Notes under the pieces: model-generated
What the model saw: only the letters and a program-made list of their open reading frames with translations
Database searches by the model: none
Told to the model about the DNA's origin: nothing
Translations under genes and position numbers: made by a program
In this document: piece after piece, positions 24,678 through 33,053 of the stretch
Position numbering within the stretch: position 1 is the first letter of the stretch
Layout: every line of letters begins with the position of its first letter
NCBI GenBank assembly: GCA_964417895.1
Contig: CAYQJS010000030.1
Span: 1 to 64,000, forward strand
Length of the DNA: 64,000 nucleotides
Direction of reading: 5' to 3'
DNA from: CAYQJS01 sp964417895
GTDB lineage: Bacteria > Chloroflexota > UBA6077 > SHYK01

Positions 24678-24714
24678 CCCGAGATTCTTCGCCCTAGGGG
24701 GCTCGGAATGACAG
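24678..24714 (-). repeat. Solitary relative of the 46-bp tandem repeat
   Basis: On the minus strand it reads CTGTCATTCCGAGCCCCCTA and then GGGCGAAGAATCTCGG, matching the core of the array at 16.8-17.2 kb. It lies between the diiron-like pair and the next SBP gene. Confidence 0.6.
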
Positions 24715-24733
24715 GCGAGGCCAGGGGAGGATC

Positions 24734-26482
24734 ATGAGGCCCAGCAAGACCCATCAACCCCACCGCGCCGGAGGTCTTCCGGTGCTTGCAGTAATCGCCC
24801 TGCTGGTGGCGAGCTGCGCGCCGGCACCGATGGCTCGCTCTACTGAAGGCGGCGCGGTCGTCGCGAAGCCGGGGCCTGCCCGGATCCTGCAGCTCGGGCT
24901 GATTCAGGGCTCCGAGCCGCGCCAGGGCATCCTGTTTCTAAACAGCACCGGCCCCGCCGAGCTGCTTCACAGCTTCCACGCCGGGCTGACCGTCTACGAC
25001 TCCGAAAGCAGGCTGATCCCGCAGGTCGCTCAGCGCGTTCCTTCCCTCGAAAATGGCGATTGGAAAGTGTTCGCCGACGGCCGCATGGAGCTGACGTGGA
25101 GGCTGCGCCCCGACGTGCGCTGGCACGATGGGACGGCGCTGACCGCCGAGGACTACGCGTTCGGCGTGCGCGTGATGAAGGACGACGCGCTTCCCGCCGT
25201 CAGGGCGCCCCAGACGCGGCTCATCTCGCAGCTCGATGCCACGGACCCGCACACGCTGGTCGTGAGCTTCAGGGGGACTCACATCCTCGCGAACGTGGCA
25301 GGGCCCGCGGACTTCGCCGCCGTTCCACGGCACATCCTGCAGGAGGCGTACGAGCAGGGGGACAAGACCGCCTTCCTCAACAACCCGTATTGGACGAGGG
25401 AGTTCGTGGGCCTGGGGCCCTATCGCCTGGTGGACTGGCAGCCCGGCACCTTGACGGAAGGCGCTGCGTTCGACGGGTACTTCCTGGGCCCGCCCAGGAT
25501 CGGGCGGATCATATTCCGCTACTACGGCAGTGAGACCTCGTTGCTGGCTGCCCAGCTTTCGGGCGACGTGGACATGGCGCCGATGGGAACCTTCCGCTGG
25601 GAGCACATGCTCACGCTCAGAAAGCAGTGGGAGACCGACGGCACCGGCGTAGTGCTCCCCATCATGGACGGGACCCGCTACCTGACGTTCCAGTTCCGGG
25701 AGACCGCGGCCCCATGGGCTAGAGACTTGCGCGTGCGCCAGGCGATCGCGCACATGATCGACAAGCAGAGTCTGGCGGACGACTTCCGCTACGGGCTGAC
25801 GCGCCCCGCCGACACGCACATCCTGCCGGAAGACCCCGCCTACCAGCTCCTGGAGCAACGTGGGTTCCCACGCTATCGCTTCGATTCGGCGCGAGCGCAG
25901 CAGCTCATGGCTGATGCCGGCTGGAATCGCGGCGGCGACGGGGTCTATCGGTCGCTGGCCGGCGAGCCGTTCGCCATCGAGGTCCGCTTCACCGGCAAAT
26001 CGGACAGCATCCTCGAGGGTGAGATCCTCGTCGGGATGCTGAACGACGCAGGCGCGCGGGCCACGGCGTTCTCGATCCTCGACGCGGCACCGAGCAGCGT
26101 GAAGCGGGAGCAACGGAACCTGTTCACCGGGCTCTATGCCGGCAACTTCGGCATCGCGCCCGACCCGATGGCGAAGATGACCAGCAGCGAGATCGGTACG
26201 CAGGCCAGGAACTGGGGAGAGGGTAACAACTACGGCGGCTACAGCAACCCGGCCCTGGACGAGTTAGCCGCCCGCTTCAACGTCACGCTCCAAGAGCAGT
26301 CCCGCCAGGCGCTTCTCGCCGAGATGCTGCAACTCGAAGCCAGGGATGTCCCCAACATTCACCTCTACTACGACCTCTCGACCAACGTCGCTTCCTGGCG
26401 CAAAGGCCTGCGCGGCCCGGGGCTGGTGCCCCCCTGGCAGCCAGTGAGCACTTGGAACGTGCACGCGTGGGAGATCGACTGA
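24734..26482 (+). CDS. ABC transporter substrate-binding lipoprotein, family 5
   Basis: This 582-aa protein has a lipoprotein signal ending VASC (Cys near residue 33) and the ligand-lobe motif WHDGTALTAEDYAFGVRV near residues 129-146. HMIDKQSLADDFRYGLTRPA follows in the second lobe, and a C-terminal LLAEMLQLEARDVPNIHLYY helix. It follows the two PqqC/TenA-like genes and precedes an amidohydrolase gene, all in the same direction, suggesting one uptake-and-degradation unit. Confidence 0.87.
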   Translation: MRPSKTHQPHRAGGLPVLAVIALLVASCAPAPMARSTEGGAVVAKPGPARILQLGLIQGSEPRQGILFLNSTGPAELLHSFHAGLTVYDSESRLIPQVAQRVPSLENGDWKVFADGRMELTWRLRPDVRWHDGTALTAEDYAFGVRVMKDDALPAVRAPQTRLISQLDATDPHTLVVSFRGTHILANVAGPADFAAVPRHILQEAYEQGDKTAFLNNPYWTREFVGLGPYRLVDWQPGTLTEGAAFDGYFLGPPRIGRIIFRYYGSETSLLAAQLSGDVDMAPMGTFRWEHMLTLRKQWETDGTGVVLPIMDGTRYLTFQFRETAAPWARDLRVRQAIAHMIDKQSLADDFRYGLTRPADTHILPEDPAYQLLEQRGFPRYRFDSARAQQLMADAGWNRGGDGVYRSLAGEPFAIEVRFTGKSDSILEGEILVGMLNDAGARATAFSILDAAPSSVKREQRNLFTGLYAGNFGIAPDPMAKMTSSEIGTQARNWGEGNNYGGYSNPALDELAARFNVTLQEQSRQALLAEMLQLEARDVPNIHLYYDLSTNVASWRKGLRGPGLVPPWQPVSTWNVHAWEID

Positions 26483-26614
26483 AGAGTGGCCCCGACCGAC
26501 TAAACCGTGACAGACATCGCTGCCTCGATCCCATTTGACGCTCTCGCCCTTGCCCAGGTAATGTGCCGAACGGCAGCGCGAACTCGGTGGGCTTCGTAAG
26601 GGGAGGCATGCAAC

Positions 26615-27841
26615 ATGCGCGTACCGTACAGCGTCATCTCAGGCGATTCGCACCTGGAGGTCCTGCCGTACCGCTGGCAACACCGAGTCCCTGAGAGATA
26701 CCGCGACGGTTTGCCTCAGGATCTGCGTCTTTCTGACGCGGCCAGGGAGGGAAACGACGCCAAAGAATATTGGGAGGGCGGACAGCCCTTGCCCCGTTGT
26801 TCTGTCGATGCGCTCAAGGCGGGGATCCCTTACGACCAGTGGCGCCGGACCTTGGAGCGGTTGGACAAGACCCCAGGAGCGGGTCCGCCCGAGCAGCGCC
26901 TTCACGAGCAGGATATGGACGGGGTGGACGCGGAGATCCTGTACGGACCTGTGCGCAAGGCGTGGAACCGTATCAAAGAGGACGACGAGGCATACCACGC
27001 CGTCGTGAGCGCCTACAACCATTGGCTCGCGGAGGAGTACTGCGCGGTTGCGCCGGACCGCCTGATAGCCCTCGGGGTCATTCCAGAGCGCGGCGTGGAT
27101 GGCGCCATCGCCGAACTGGAGCATTGCGCGAGGCTCGGACTGAAGGGCATCGCCGTCAGCGCGTTCCCGAATGGCAGCCTGCATCCGGAGCTCGAGGACG
27201 ACAAGTTCTGGGCGGCGGCTCTCAGCATCGGAATGCCGGTGAGCATCCACGATGAAATCGGCCAGGGCAGCGACGCCGACCCCTCGCGCGCGGGCGGCGG
27301 CGCGGACCTCGCTCGCCGCATCTGCACCTACGGTGTCAAGGGCGCGACGACGGTCGCGAAGCTGGTCATCGATGGAGTCTTCGAGCGGTTTCCCGACCTT
27401 CAGATCTACATGGCCGAGAACCAGATTGGGTGGGTTCCGAACTTCCTCGACCAGATGGACGTGCTGTGGGCGCGGCACCGCTTCTGGATGGAGCGGGAGC
27501 AAGGTCTCAAGCCGCTGGACGAGCCGCCGAGCGCCTATGTCCGGCGCAACTTCCACTGGGGATTCATGGACAACCCGTACGGCGTGAAGGTCCGTCACGA
27601 CGTCGGTGTCGACAGGGTGATGTGGGGCAGCGACATGCCGCACGCGCCCTCGGACTGGCCGTATTCGGTGGAAGTGATCGAGCGGAACTTCGTGGGAGTG
27701 CCCGAGGACGAGAAGCGACTGATGCTTGCAGGCAACGTCGTCCGCTACTTCCACCTCGATCCAACCTTCGAATCGACCGCGGAGCGCGAGCGCCGCGTTT
27801 CTGAGCGAAGGGCTGGCAAGGAGGCGGTACGGCCGACGTAG
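26615..27841 (+). CDS. Amidohydrolase (PF04909-type TIM barrel)
   Basis: This 408-aa metal-dependent hydrolase or decarboxylase begins with ISGDSHLEV, where family members have the metal-binding D-x-H. It has EQDMDGVDAEILYG near 93-106, a long AELEHCARLGLKGIAVSAFP segment near 165-185, and GSDMPHAPSDWPYS near 338-351, which contains the conserved Asp. Close relatives include ACMSD-type decarboxylases and other ring-cleavage-product hydrolases. A GGGGAGG site precedes ATG 26615. A second amidohydrolase of the same subfamily is at 57097-58254. Confidence 0.85.
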   Translation: MRVPYSVISGDSHLEVLPYRWQHRVPERYRDGLPQDLRLSDAAREGNDAKEYWEGGQPLPRCSVDALKAGIPYDQWRRTLERLDKTPGAGPPEQRLHEQDMDGVDAEILYGPVRKAWNRIKEDDEAYHAVVSAYNHWLAEEYCAVAPDRLIALGVIPERGVDGAIAELEHCARLGLKGIAVSAFPNGSLHPELEDDKFWAAALSIGMPVSIHDEIGQGSDADPSRAGGGADLARRICTYGVKGATTVAKLVIDGVFERFPDLQIYMAENQIGWVPNFLDQMDVLWARHRFWMEREQGLKPLDEPPSAYVRRNFHWGFMDNPYGVKVRHDVGVDRVMWGSDMPHAPSDWPYSVEVIERNFVGVPEDEKRLMLAGNVVRYFHLDPTFESTAERERRVSERRAGKEAVRPT

Positions 27842-28249
27842 GCCCCGACGAGAGATCGATGCTGGCGGAAGAAATCGAGATCCGAACGGCTGCTGCGGTT
27901 CCTCCTTAACCAAACGCTGCACCGAGACGTGGAGATCGTCGTGCGGCGGCGGGCTCGGCACGCTGGTCGTTCAAGTGAGGATCCGGCGTTAGCCCAACTT
28001 CCGCGCCCTCTGGAAGCGCAGAAGCAGCTGTGAACGCTGAGCAAGATTGGCGCATCCTAAATGCATGGTAGTTACGGCAGTAAAGTAAATAGTGACGAAA
28101 GTATTATAGTAAAGTTGATTGTTAGCCCCCTATCTACGGTATAATGGCTTTGCACGTTCGGTTGAGCACCAAGAAGCCCCCCGATTCGGGGAGGAAAAGA
28201 ATTTGTAGTGACGAACAGCCAAAAATCGTGCCTAATAATGTGTCAAGTG
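27842..28249. other. Intergenic exon side of the group II intron
   Basis: No firm gene is seen. An AT-rich segment carries TTGATT at 28115 and TATAAT at 28140 (19-bp spacing), a weak promoter candidate. A short frame from ATG 28144 (MALHVRLSTKKPPDS...) is interrupted by the antisense intron. A CCCCGA-T-TCGGGG hairpin sits near 28180. Confidence 0.35.
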
Positions 28250-28289
28250 GTCGGGTAGACCCGGGCGGTCGCCCGCCCAGGCCCCCCGG

Positions 28290-28324
28290 CAGATCCGGAC
28301 GTGCCCAATTAAGGCATCCGGCTC
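28290..28324 (-). ncRNA. Group II intron domain V
   Basis: On the minus strand, GAGCCGGATGCC, a short loop and GGGCACGTCCGGATCTG form the conserved hairpin with the AGC catalytic triad. It starts 7 nt after the maturase stop codon. The same GAGCCGGAT and CACGTCCGGATCTG arms occur in the intron fragment at 59952-59987. Confidence 0.8.
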
Positions 28325-28330
28325 CTCAGA

Positions 28331-29668
28331 TCACGGATTTGCTACGAGACGGTAGGTGGAGTGGACAGGGATGGCCGGCGGCAAGGGCCGAAAGGCCAGC
28401 ATCCGCCCAAACCGTTCCCAGTTCCATTTCCCCCGTTGGGATCGACGATTCAGCCAGTACCGCCAGCGACGGGCCGCCTCGGTCCGAAACCGTGAGAGCA
28501 TCTGCGAGTTCCCGGTGATCCCGTAGTACCCGTAGTGCCCACGCAGCTTCACTACCAGGGCCGCATGCTGGTCGCGTACCTTCTCGTGCCGGTGCTCCCG
28601 ACACCACTCGCCGATCCGCTGGGCCGCTCGGCTGAATCGGTCCTTGGCCGTCTTCTGCTTGATCACCCAGTTCCCCTTGCGGGACTTGGCCCAGTAGTGG
28701 GTAAAGCCCAGGAAGTCGAACGTCCCCGGCCCTGGCCTGCCCGACGGGTCGGTCGCCGCCGGCTTGCGGAAATCGAGCAACCTGGTCTTCTCCGGGTGTA
28801 GCGTCAGTCCGTACTTCCCGAATCGCTTCGGCAGCACGTCCAGAACGCGCCGCGCGTCTCCCTCATAGGCGAAGCCAAGCGCGAGATCATCGGCGTAACG
28901 GACCAGGCACGCCCACCCCTTAAGCCGGGGACGGACCTCCTGTTCGAACCACACGTCCATGACCTCGTGGAGGTAGACGTTCGACAGCAGGGGCGAGATC
29001 ACCCCGCCCTGCTGGGCCCCAGCCTCGGGGTACCACGTGGCCCCGTCCTCCAAGACCCCCGCGTTCAGCCATTTCCCAATCAGTCGGAGGATGACCCCAT
29101 CTCGCACCCTGCGCCGCAGAAACTCCCGAAGCTGGGCTTTCCCCAGAGTGTCGAAGAAACCCTGGATATCCACCTCCACAATCCACCCACCACCGTGCGC
29201 CATCGACTGGTCCCGCAACGCCCCCAGCGCCTGGTGCGCCGACCGCCCAGGCCGAAACCCGTACGAGCAGTCCCGAAAGTCCTGCTCGTAGATCGGCTCC
29301 AACACCATCGCCACCGCCCGTTGGAGGATCTTGTCCTCGAACGTCGGGATCCCTATCGCTCGGGTCTTCGTCCCATCGCCCTTCGGGATGTGCGCTCGCC
29401 TCACTGCCGGGGCTCGGTAGCGGCCGGACTTGGCGCGGTCCAGCAGGTCCTGCAGGTTCTCCTCCAGGTGCTCCGCATAGACCTCCGCAGTCTGCCCGTC
29501 CACTCCTACCGCTCCGTCCTTCCGCGTGCGCCGATAGGCTTCGCGCAGCCAGTCCAGGTCCAGGTAGTGGTTGAGCGAGGTGAAGCTCAGCTCCGGCGCC
29601 TGCCGCGCCATGCCCGCTATCTGCTGCTGTCGTGTTGAGATGCTTTCGGTCCTCAGCGTGTCCGACAT
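28331..29668 (-). CDS. ltrA: Group II intron reverse transcriptase/maturase
   Basis: This 445-aa protein has reverse transcriptase blocks in order: RAHIPKGDGTKTRAIGIPTFEDKI (RT2), CSYGFRPGRSAHQAL (RT3), WIVEVDIQGFFDTL (RT4), GAQQGGVISPLLSNVYLHEV (RT4a), LVRYADDLALGF (catalytic YADD) and HPEKTRLLDFRK. The GIIM-type maturase domain X follows, with WVIKQKTAKDRF. There is no C-terminal HNH endonuclease, so mobility would use single-stranded DNA or replication-fork targets. GAGGGG lies 6 nt before ATG 29668; an upstream GTG at 29713 is possible. All motifs look intact. Confidence 0.9.
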   Translation of the reverse strand: MSDTLRTESISTRQQQIAGMARQAPELSFTSLNHYLDLDWLREAYRRTRKDGAVGVDGQTAEVYAEHLEENLQDLLDRAKSGRYRAPAVRRAHIPKGDGTKTRAIGIPTFEDKILQRAVAMVLEPIYEQDFRDCSYGFRPGRSAHQALGALRDQSMAHGGGWIVEVDIQGFFDTLGKAQLREFLRRRVRDGVILRLIGKWLNAGVLEDGATWYPEAGAQQGGVISPLLSNVYLHEVMDVWFEQEVRPRLKGWACLVRYADDLALGFAYEGDARRVLDVLPKRFGKYGLTLHPEKTRLLDFRKPAATDPSGRPGPGTFDFLGFTHYWAKSRKGNWVIKQKTAKDRFSRAAQRIGEWCREHRHEKVRDQHAALVVKLRGHYGYYGITGNSQMLSRFRTEAARRWRYWLNRRSQRGKWNWERFGRMLAFRPLPPAIPVHSTYRLVANP

Positions 29669-30554
29669 CTGTCCCCTCAGCAGTTCCATGATCCGGCGCC
29701 CCCTTCCCTCCACGGGGTCCCTCGGGTCGGTTCCCCCGCTTCTTCGGTACTATGAGACGCTCCGACTCCCTGCCGCCCTTCCCGCCTCACTTCGGCTTCC
29801 CTCGTTTGACGGTACCGCTGTGCGCTCGCTTTCTCGCTCCCGTGCCTGCCGAAACGCTGCTCGCCACGGGCCAGGGGTTTGGTGAACCGGTCTCCCCACT
29901 CCGGTAGTCCTCCGCGGGAACGGCAGGGTCTCCCAGGTTCCTGGGGAACCCCCTGTGCCCATGCCCTGCTCTCCGACCCCGGTGGGACCTCCACGCCAGG
30001 CCAATACGGCGCTTCGGTGCGGCCTTCCGTCACTTTCCGACAACGTCGGCTCCCACGACAAACCCCTTTCGGGGCTCCATCACACGGCCTGGACACTCGC
30101 TGTCTACGCTTCGCCCCTGGGTTGCCCCAGAATGGCGCAAGACTCGCTTCCGGCTGCTGGCCAAGCTTTGCCGGGCGGGATTGGTTACCCGCTGGGTTCC
30201 AATACAGGGTTTCCGCGATGCTTACATCTCATCCCCCCTGTCCAGGCTTACCCTGGCGCACCGGAAGTTGGGTTAGCGGAGTGAGCTACCTGCCGCTCCT
30301 AGACTGCCGACTCGCCCCACGGATCGCTCGATTCAAGGACGAAACGCCGGTGGGCCCGGAGGGATTCGAACCGTCAACCAATGGATTAAAAAGTTGCCGC
30401 TCATAGGCGCGCAAAGACAGTAATTAGGAACGCATTTGTGCGTGGACGAACGCTCGGGCCGCCAGAAATTCGCCCACGTTGATGTCACGGTTGATGTCAA
30501 GACGGCACCTCATCTAGATAACGCCCTTGACAGCCATGTGTGCCTGAGCAACCG
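29669..30554. other. Intron 5' RNA domains and island junction
   Basis: The part to 30261 should be intron domains I-IV. Beyond it is the exon and a partial tRNA-Lys copy at 30349-30391. No coding gene is supported. Confidence 0.5.
30349..30391 (-). repeat. Partial tRNA-Lys 3' half, diverged att-like copy
   Basis: It matches the 3' half of tRNA-Lys at 58529-58569 with three substitutions, which place a C:C mismatch in the T-stem. The conserved parts include GGTGGGCCCGGAG and CAACCAATGGATTAA. The 5' half of the tRNA is absent. Confidence 0.8.
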
Positions 30555-32345
30555 CTAATCCCGGACCTGCTCATAGACTTCGATCTCATTGCCCTCAGGA
30601 TCGCGACAGCGGAAATACTTGTGGCCCCGGCCAGCGTCGCGGATGCTGATGGATGGCTGCATCCCGACGACCCTCTTGTAGACCTGGTCAAAGGCCGGGG
30701 TTTCTAGATAGAGAACTGCGCCAGGACCGCTCAGCGCTGGGCCGTCGAAGCTCGTGCGATCGGAAGGCGGCGTGGCCGATGCAACAAGAGAGAGCACACC
30801 AGCTATCACCACGAGACCTTGGGTGTCCTTCGACGGTGCCAGGCCTAGTTCTTCCACGTAGAACGCGCGCATTCGTTCGAGATCTCGGACCGGCAGGCGA
30901 ATACCGAACCTTGTTGCCCGCGTCCTCAACTCGCCCGCGAACAGCTCCTTCTGCTTCGGCTGCGGCAAGGATGGTGCCGACTCACCATTCCCCATCCGGG
31001 AAATCTTTTTAATGTAGAGAGTCTGACCGTCCTGGGTTCTTAGCTGCCAGCGACGAACGATGGCAGTCTTGAGCCGTTCTTCCTGCATCTCCTTGACGTC
31101 AGCCCGTCTCCCGTCGGGCAAATCAGCTGGGGCCTCCAGGCCGTTCCGCTCCAGCCCGAGGATCGTTGCTTCCATCGCTGCGCGCGTTGGCTTGGACCGT
31201 GGTGTCCGGTCGGACGCGTCATCGGGGGCTGTGGAATTGACAAGCTGTTCAGCTATCGTTGCAACGTAGTTGCTGTCCTGAACCTCCTCCGCTAGGTGCC
31301 CGAGCCATTCGGGGCCGTGTATGGACCCCAGCACTGACGCCGTCATGGAGGCGAGCGTGTCCGTGTCTGCGCCTTCCGCGAAGGCGGCCTCGAGCAGGCC
31401 GTGGACCGGATCCGCAGCAAACCTAGACGCGAGAAACAGAGCGGCGGCGGCTGTCACCGTTCCTGCTCCATTAACCTTCTTATCGAAAGCCCCTAGCCCC
31501 CGCAGCACCTCGCTGTCGGAAGACAGGGCTCCCTGCTCAACCCCTGCTTGGCACCCCTCTAGGAGCCTGATCATCTCCGTTACTGTGTCCACCCAGATGT
31601 CTTCGTATTGCCCGGGCAGGAGCTCTGTGGCAGTGTCCCGCCACGTCGGCCAGGCCTGGTCCGGCACAGAAAATCGAGACCACGAAGCTGCCTCGCCGAG
31701 AACGGCGTCAAGGAGCTCGCCATACCGAAGGCTCCCAGCGTTCCTGAGTGCCCACCAGATCGCGAATCCGAATGCTTGGGCGCCAACTAACGCTCTCGGG
31801 TGACCGTGCGTGACAACCCCATCAGCCAAGATCCTTTGTGCGATGGGCTCAAAAGTGGACTCGCCGACGCCTGCCATGGCGTGGGGCATGACTCGCATCG
31901 CGACCCCGTTGCCTCCAGCCTGCAGGTAGGCCCGACGGTCAGTCAGTTGATGCTCGGAGGACCACGGCGGACGACCGGCAAGCCAAGAGTTGGCAGCCCT
32001 CTTGCTGGCACTGCCCGCGCCCCGCTCATAGAGAAGCCAGACGGGGAGTTCATTGACGGCTAGATAGTTCCACGAGGATTTGCTAGCCAATATGCTTCTC
32101 GCGCAGCAAAGCAGAAGTTGGGTGTCATCGCTGTATTCGCCGGGAAGGACAATTTCCGTGTGGGCGAAGTAGCGCCCTCCAGTGCGGCGGGTCCATTCCA
32201 AGAACGATGCCCTTCGCGGTGGGGGCGTCCTTCCAACTCTTCTTGACCGGTCCTCGAAGGGCCAGCCTAGCGCGTCGCCAACCGCCGCACCCAGAAAAGC
32301 GCCCGTTGTCTTGTGAGACAGAAGGCCACGATCGACCTGTCCCAT
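30555..32345 (-). CDS. ADP-ribosylglycohydrolase fused to a VOC (glyoxalase-like) domain
   Basis: This is a 596-aa two-domain protein. Residues about 10-365 are a DraG/ARH-type ADP-ribosylglycohydrolase with GAFLGAAVGDALGWPF (15-30), metal ligands SDDT (72-75), THGHPRALVGAQAF and ADTDT (326-330), so both Mg-binding Asp clusters are intact. Residues about 479-596 are a VOC domain (FGIRLPVRDLERMRAFYVEE ... DPEGNEIEVYEQ). It should remove ADP-ribose, probably as the antidote to the DarT-like protein encoded directly before it. The start is 3 nt after that gene's stop, with GGGAGG inside the stop region. Confidence 0.85.
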   Translation of the reverse strand: MGQVDRGLLSHKTTGAFLGAAVGDALGWPFEDRSRRVGRTPPPRRASFLEWTRRTGGRYFAHTEIVLPGEYSDDTQLLLCCARSILASKSSWNYLAVNELPVWLLYERGAGSASKRAANSWLAGRPPWSSEHQLTDRRAYLQAGGNGVAMRVMPHAMAGVGESTFEPIAQRILADGVVTHGHPRALVGAQAFGFAIWWALRNAGSLRYGELLDAVLGEAASWSRFSVPDQAWPTWRDTATELLPGQYEDIWVDTVTEMIRLLEGCQAGVEQGALSSDSEVLRGLGAFDKKVNGAGTVTAAAALFLASRFAADPVHGLLEAAFAEGADTDTLASMTASVLGSIHGPEWLGHLAEEVQDSNYVATIAEQLVNSTAPDDASDRTPRSKPTRAAMEATILGLERNGLEAPADLPDGRRADVKEMQEERLKTAIVRRWQLRTQDGQTLYIKKISRMGNGESAPSLPQPKQKELFAGELRTRATRFGIRLPVRDLERMRAFYVEELGLAPSKDTQGLVVIAGVLSLVASATPPSDRTSFDGPALSGPGAVLYLETPAFDQVYKRVVGMQPSISIRDAGRGHKYFRCRDPEGNEIEVYEQVRD

Positions 32346-32348
32346 AGC

Positions 32349-33053
32349 CTAACCTCCCGATCCGGTCCAAGGCTCTTCGGTAGGGCGAGACCCAGTTCGA
32401 ATGCACGCGCTCAGGCGGTACTTGTCGAAGAAGGCAGTGGCTATTACGAACTTGAATGCACGCTCGTCAACACCCATAAGCCTAAACCGAGCGCGTTCAT
32501 TCTTAGCCTGTTGCTCGCTCGCAACGGCGACAGCGAGAACGGCTCTAAGCGCAATTTGGTCAGGCACGAGCACCTCCGCCTGCTCATCGGTAGGGCAACA
32601 TCGGAGATGCCTTGAGGAGCGCACAAACGTCCGGTCGCCTGCTCCAGAGGTGGATTCGGCATACAAGGATCGAAATGCCTCTTCGCCGCTGCCCACGTAG
32701 CGCCCCTGCCCCGCAGATGCATTGCGCGGACAAAACAAGGTGCCTGGCTCCCATAAATAATGGGGAGCAATCAGCAGGACCACCCAGTCCCGGAACAAGG
32801 GCTCCTTCGCCCGGGCCTGGTCGAAGTACCATGCGTTCGGATACTCGATCGAACAGCAGATGTGACTCGTGAAGCCATCAAGCCGCTCCAGGTCAGTCGG
32901 AGTGTATACGCTTCGCTCGTCTCGCTCGAGATTCTTCGTAGCCAGAATCCCGGTCTTTCCTGTAGCTATCTGTGCCAAATTCCTGGAAGGGGTGAAGTGG
33001 CACAGACGGGTGATGCCTCGCTCATCGGCCTCGCTTCGGATCGCCTCGATCAT
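32349..33053 (-). CDS. DarT-like DNA ADP-ribosyltransferase (DUF4433)
   Basis: This 234-aa protein has the DarT layout: GITRLCHFTPSRNLAQI at 13-29 (NAD-binding RL-x-HFT box), then an Arg-rich segment ERDERSVY near 43-50. A long middle follows with YPNAWYFDQAR, and the catalytic-Glu motif CPTDEQAEVLVPDQIAL at 153-169 places Glu at residue 160. DarT enzymes add ADP-ribose to thymidine (some to guanosine) in single-stranded DNA and are toxins or phage-defence effectors. The ATG overlaps the helicase stop (ATGA), so translation is coupled. The C-terminal 20 residues are extra. Confidence 0.8.
   Translation of the reverse strand: MIEAIRSEADERGITRLCHFTPSRNLAQIATGKTGILATKNLERDERSVYTPTDLERLDGFTSHICCSIEYPNAWYFDQARAKEPLFRDWVVLLIAPHYLWEPGTLFCPRNASAGQGRYVGSGEEAFRSLYAESTSGAGDRTFVRSSRHLRCCPTDEQAEVLVPDQIALRAVLAVAVASEQQAKNERARFRLMGVDERAFKFVIATAFFDKYRLSACIRTGSRPTEEPWTGSGG

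Larger units (their letters stand above)
28250..30261 (-). mobile_element. Complete-looking group II intron
   Basis: On the minus strand the element starts with GTGCGCC (the GUGYG-type 5' end) near 30261. About 550 nt of structured RNA precede the maturase gene. A domain V hairpin at 28290-28324 and a domain VI-like stem follow, ending near ...CTACCCGAC at 28250. Size (about 2.0 kb) and order fit an autonomous group II retroelement. The boundaries are estimated from motifs and need comparison with an empty site. Confidence 0.75.

Noticed and set aside
28967..29638. Plus-strand frame opposite the maturase
   Set aside because: It is antisense to the reverse transcriptase, whose motifs are unambiguous.
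30349..30391. A second tRNA-Lys gene
   Set aside because: There is no acceptor 5' strand or D-arm and the T-stem has a mismatch, so it is a partial copy.
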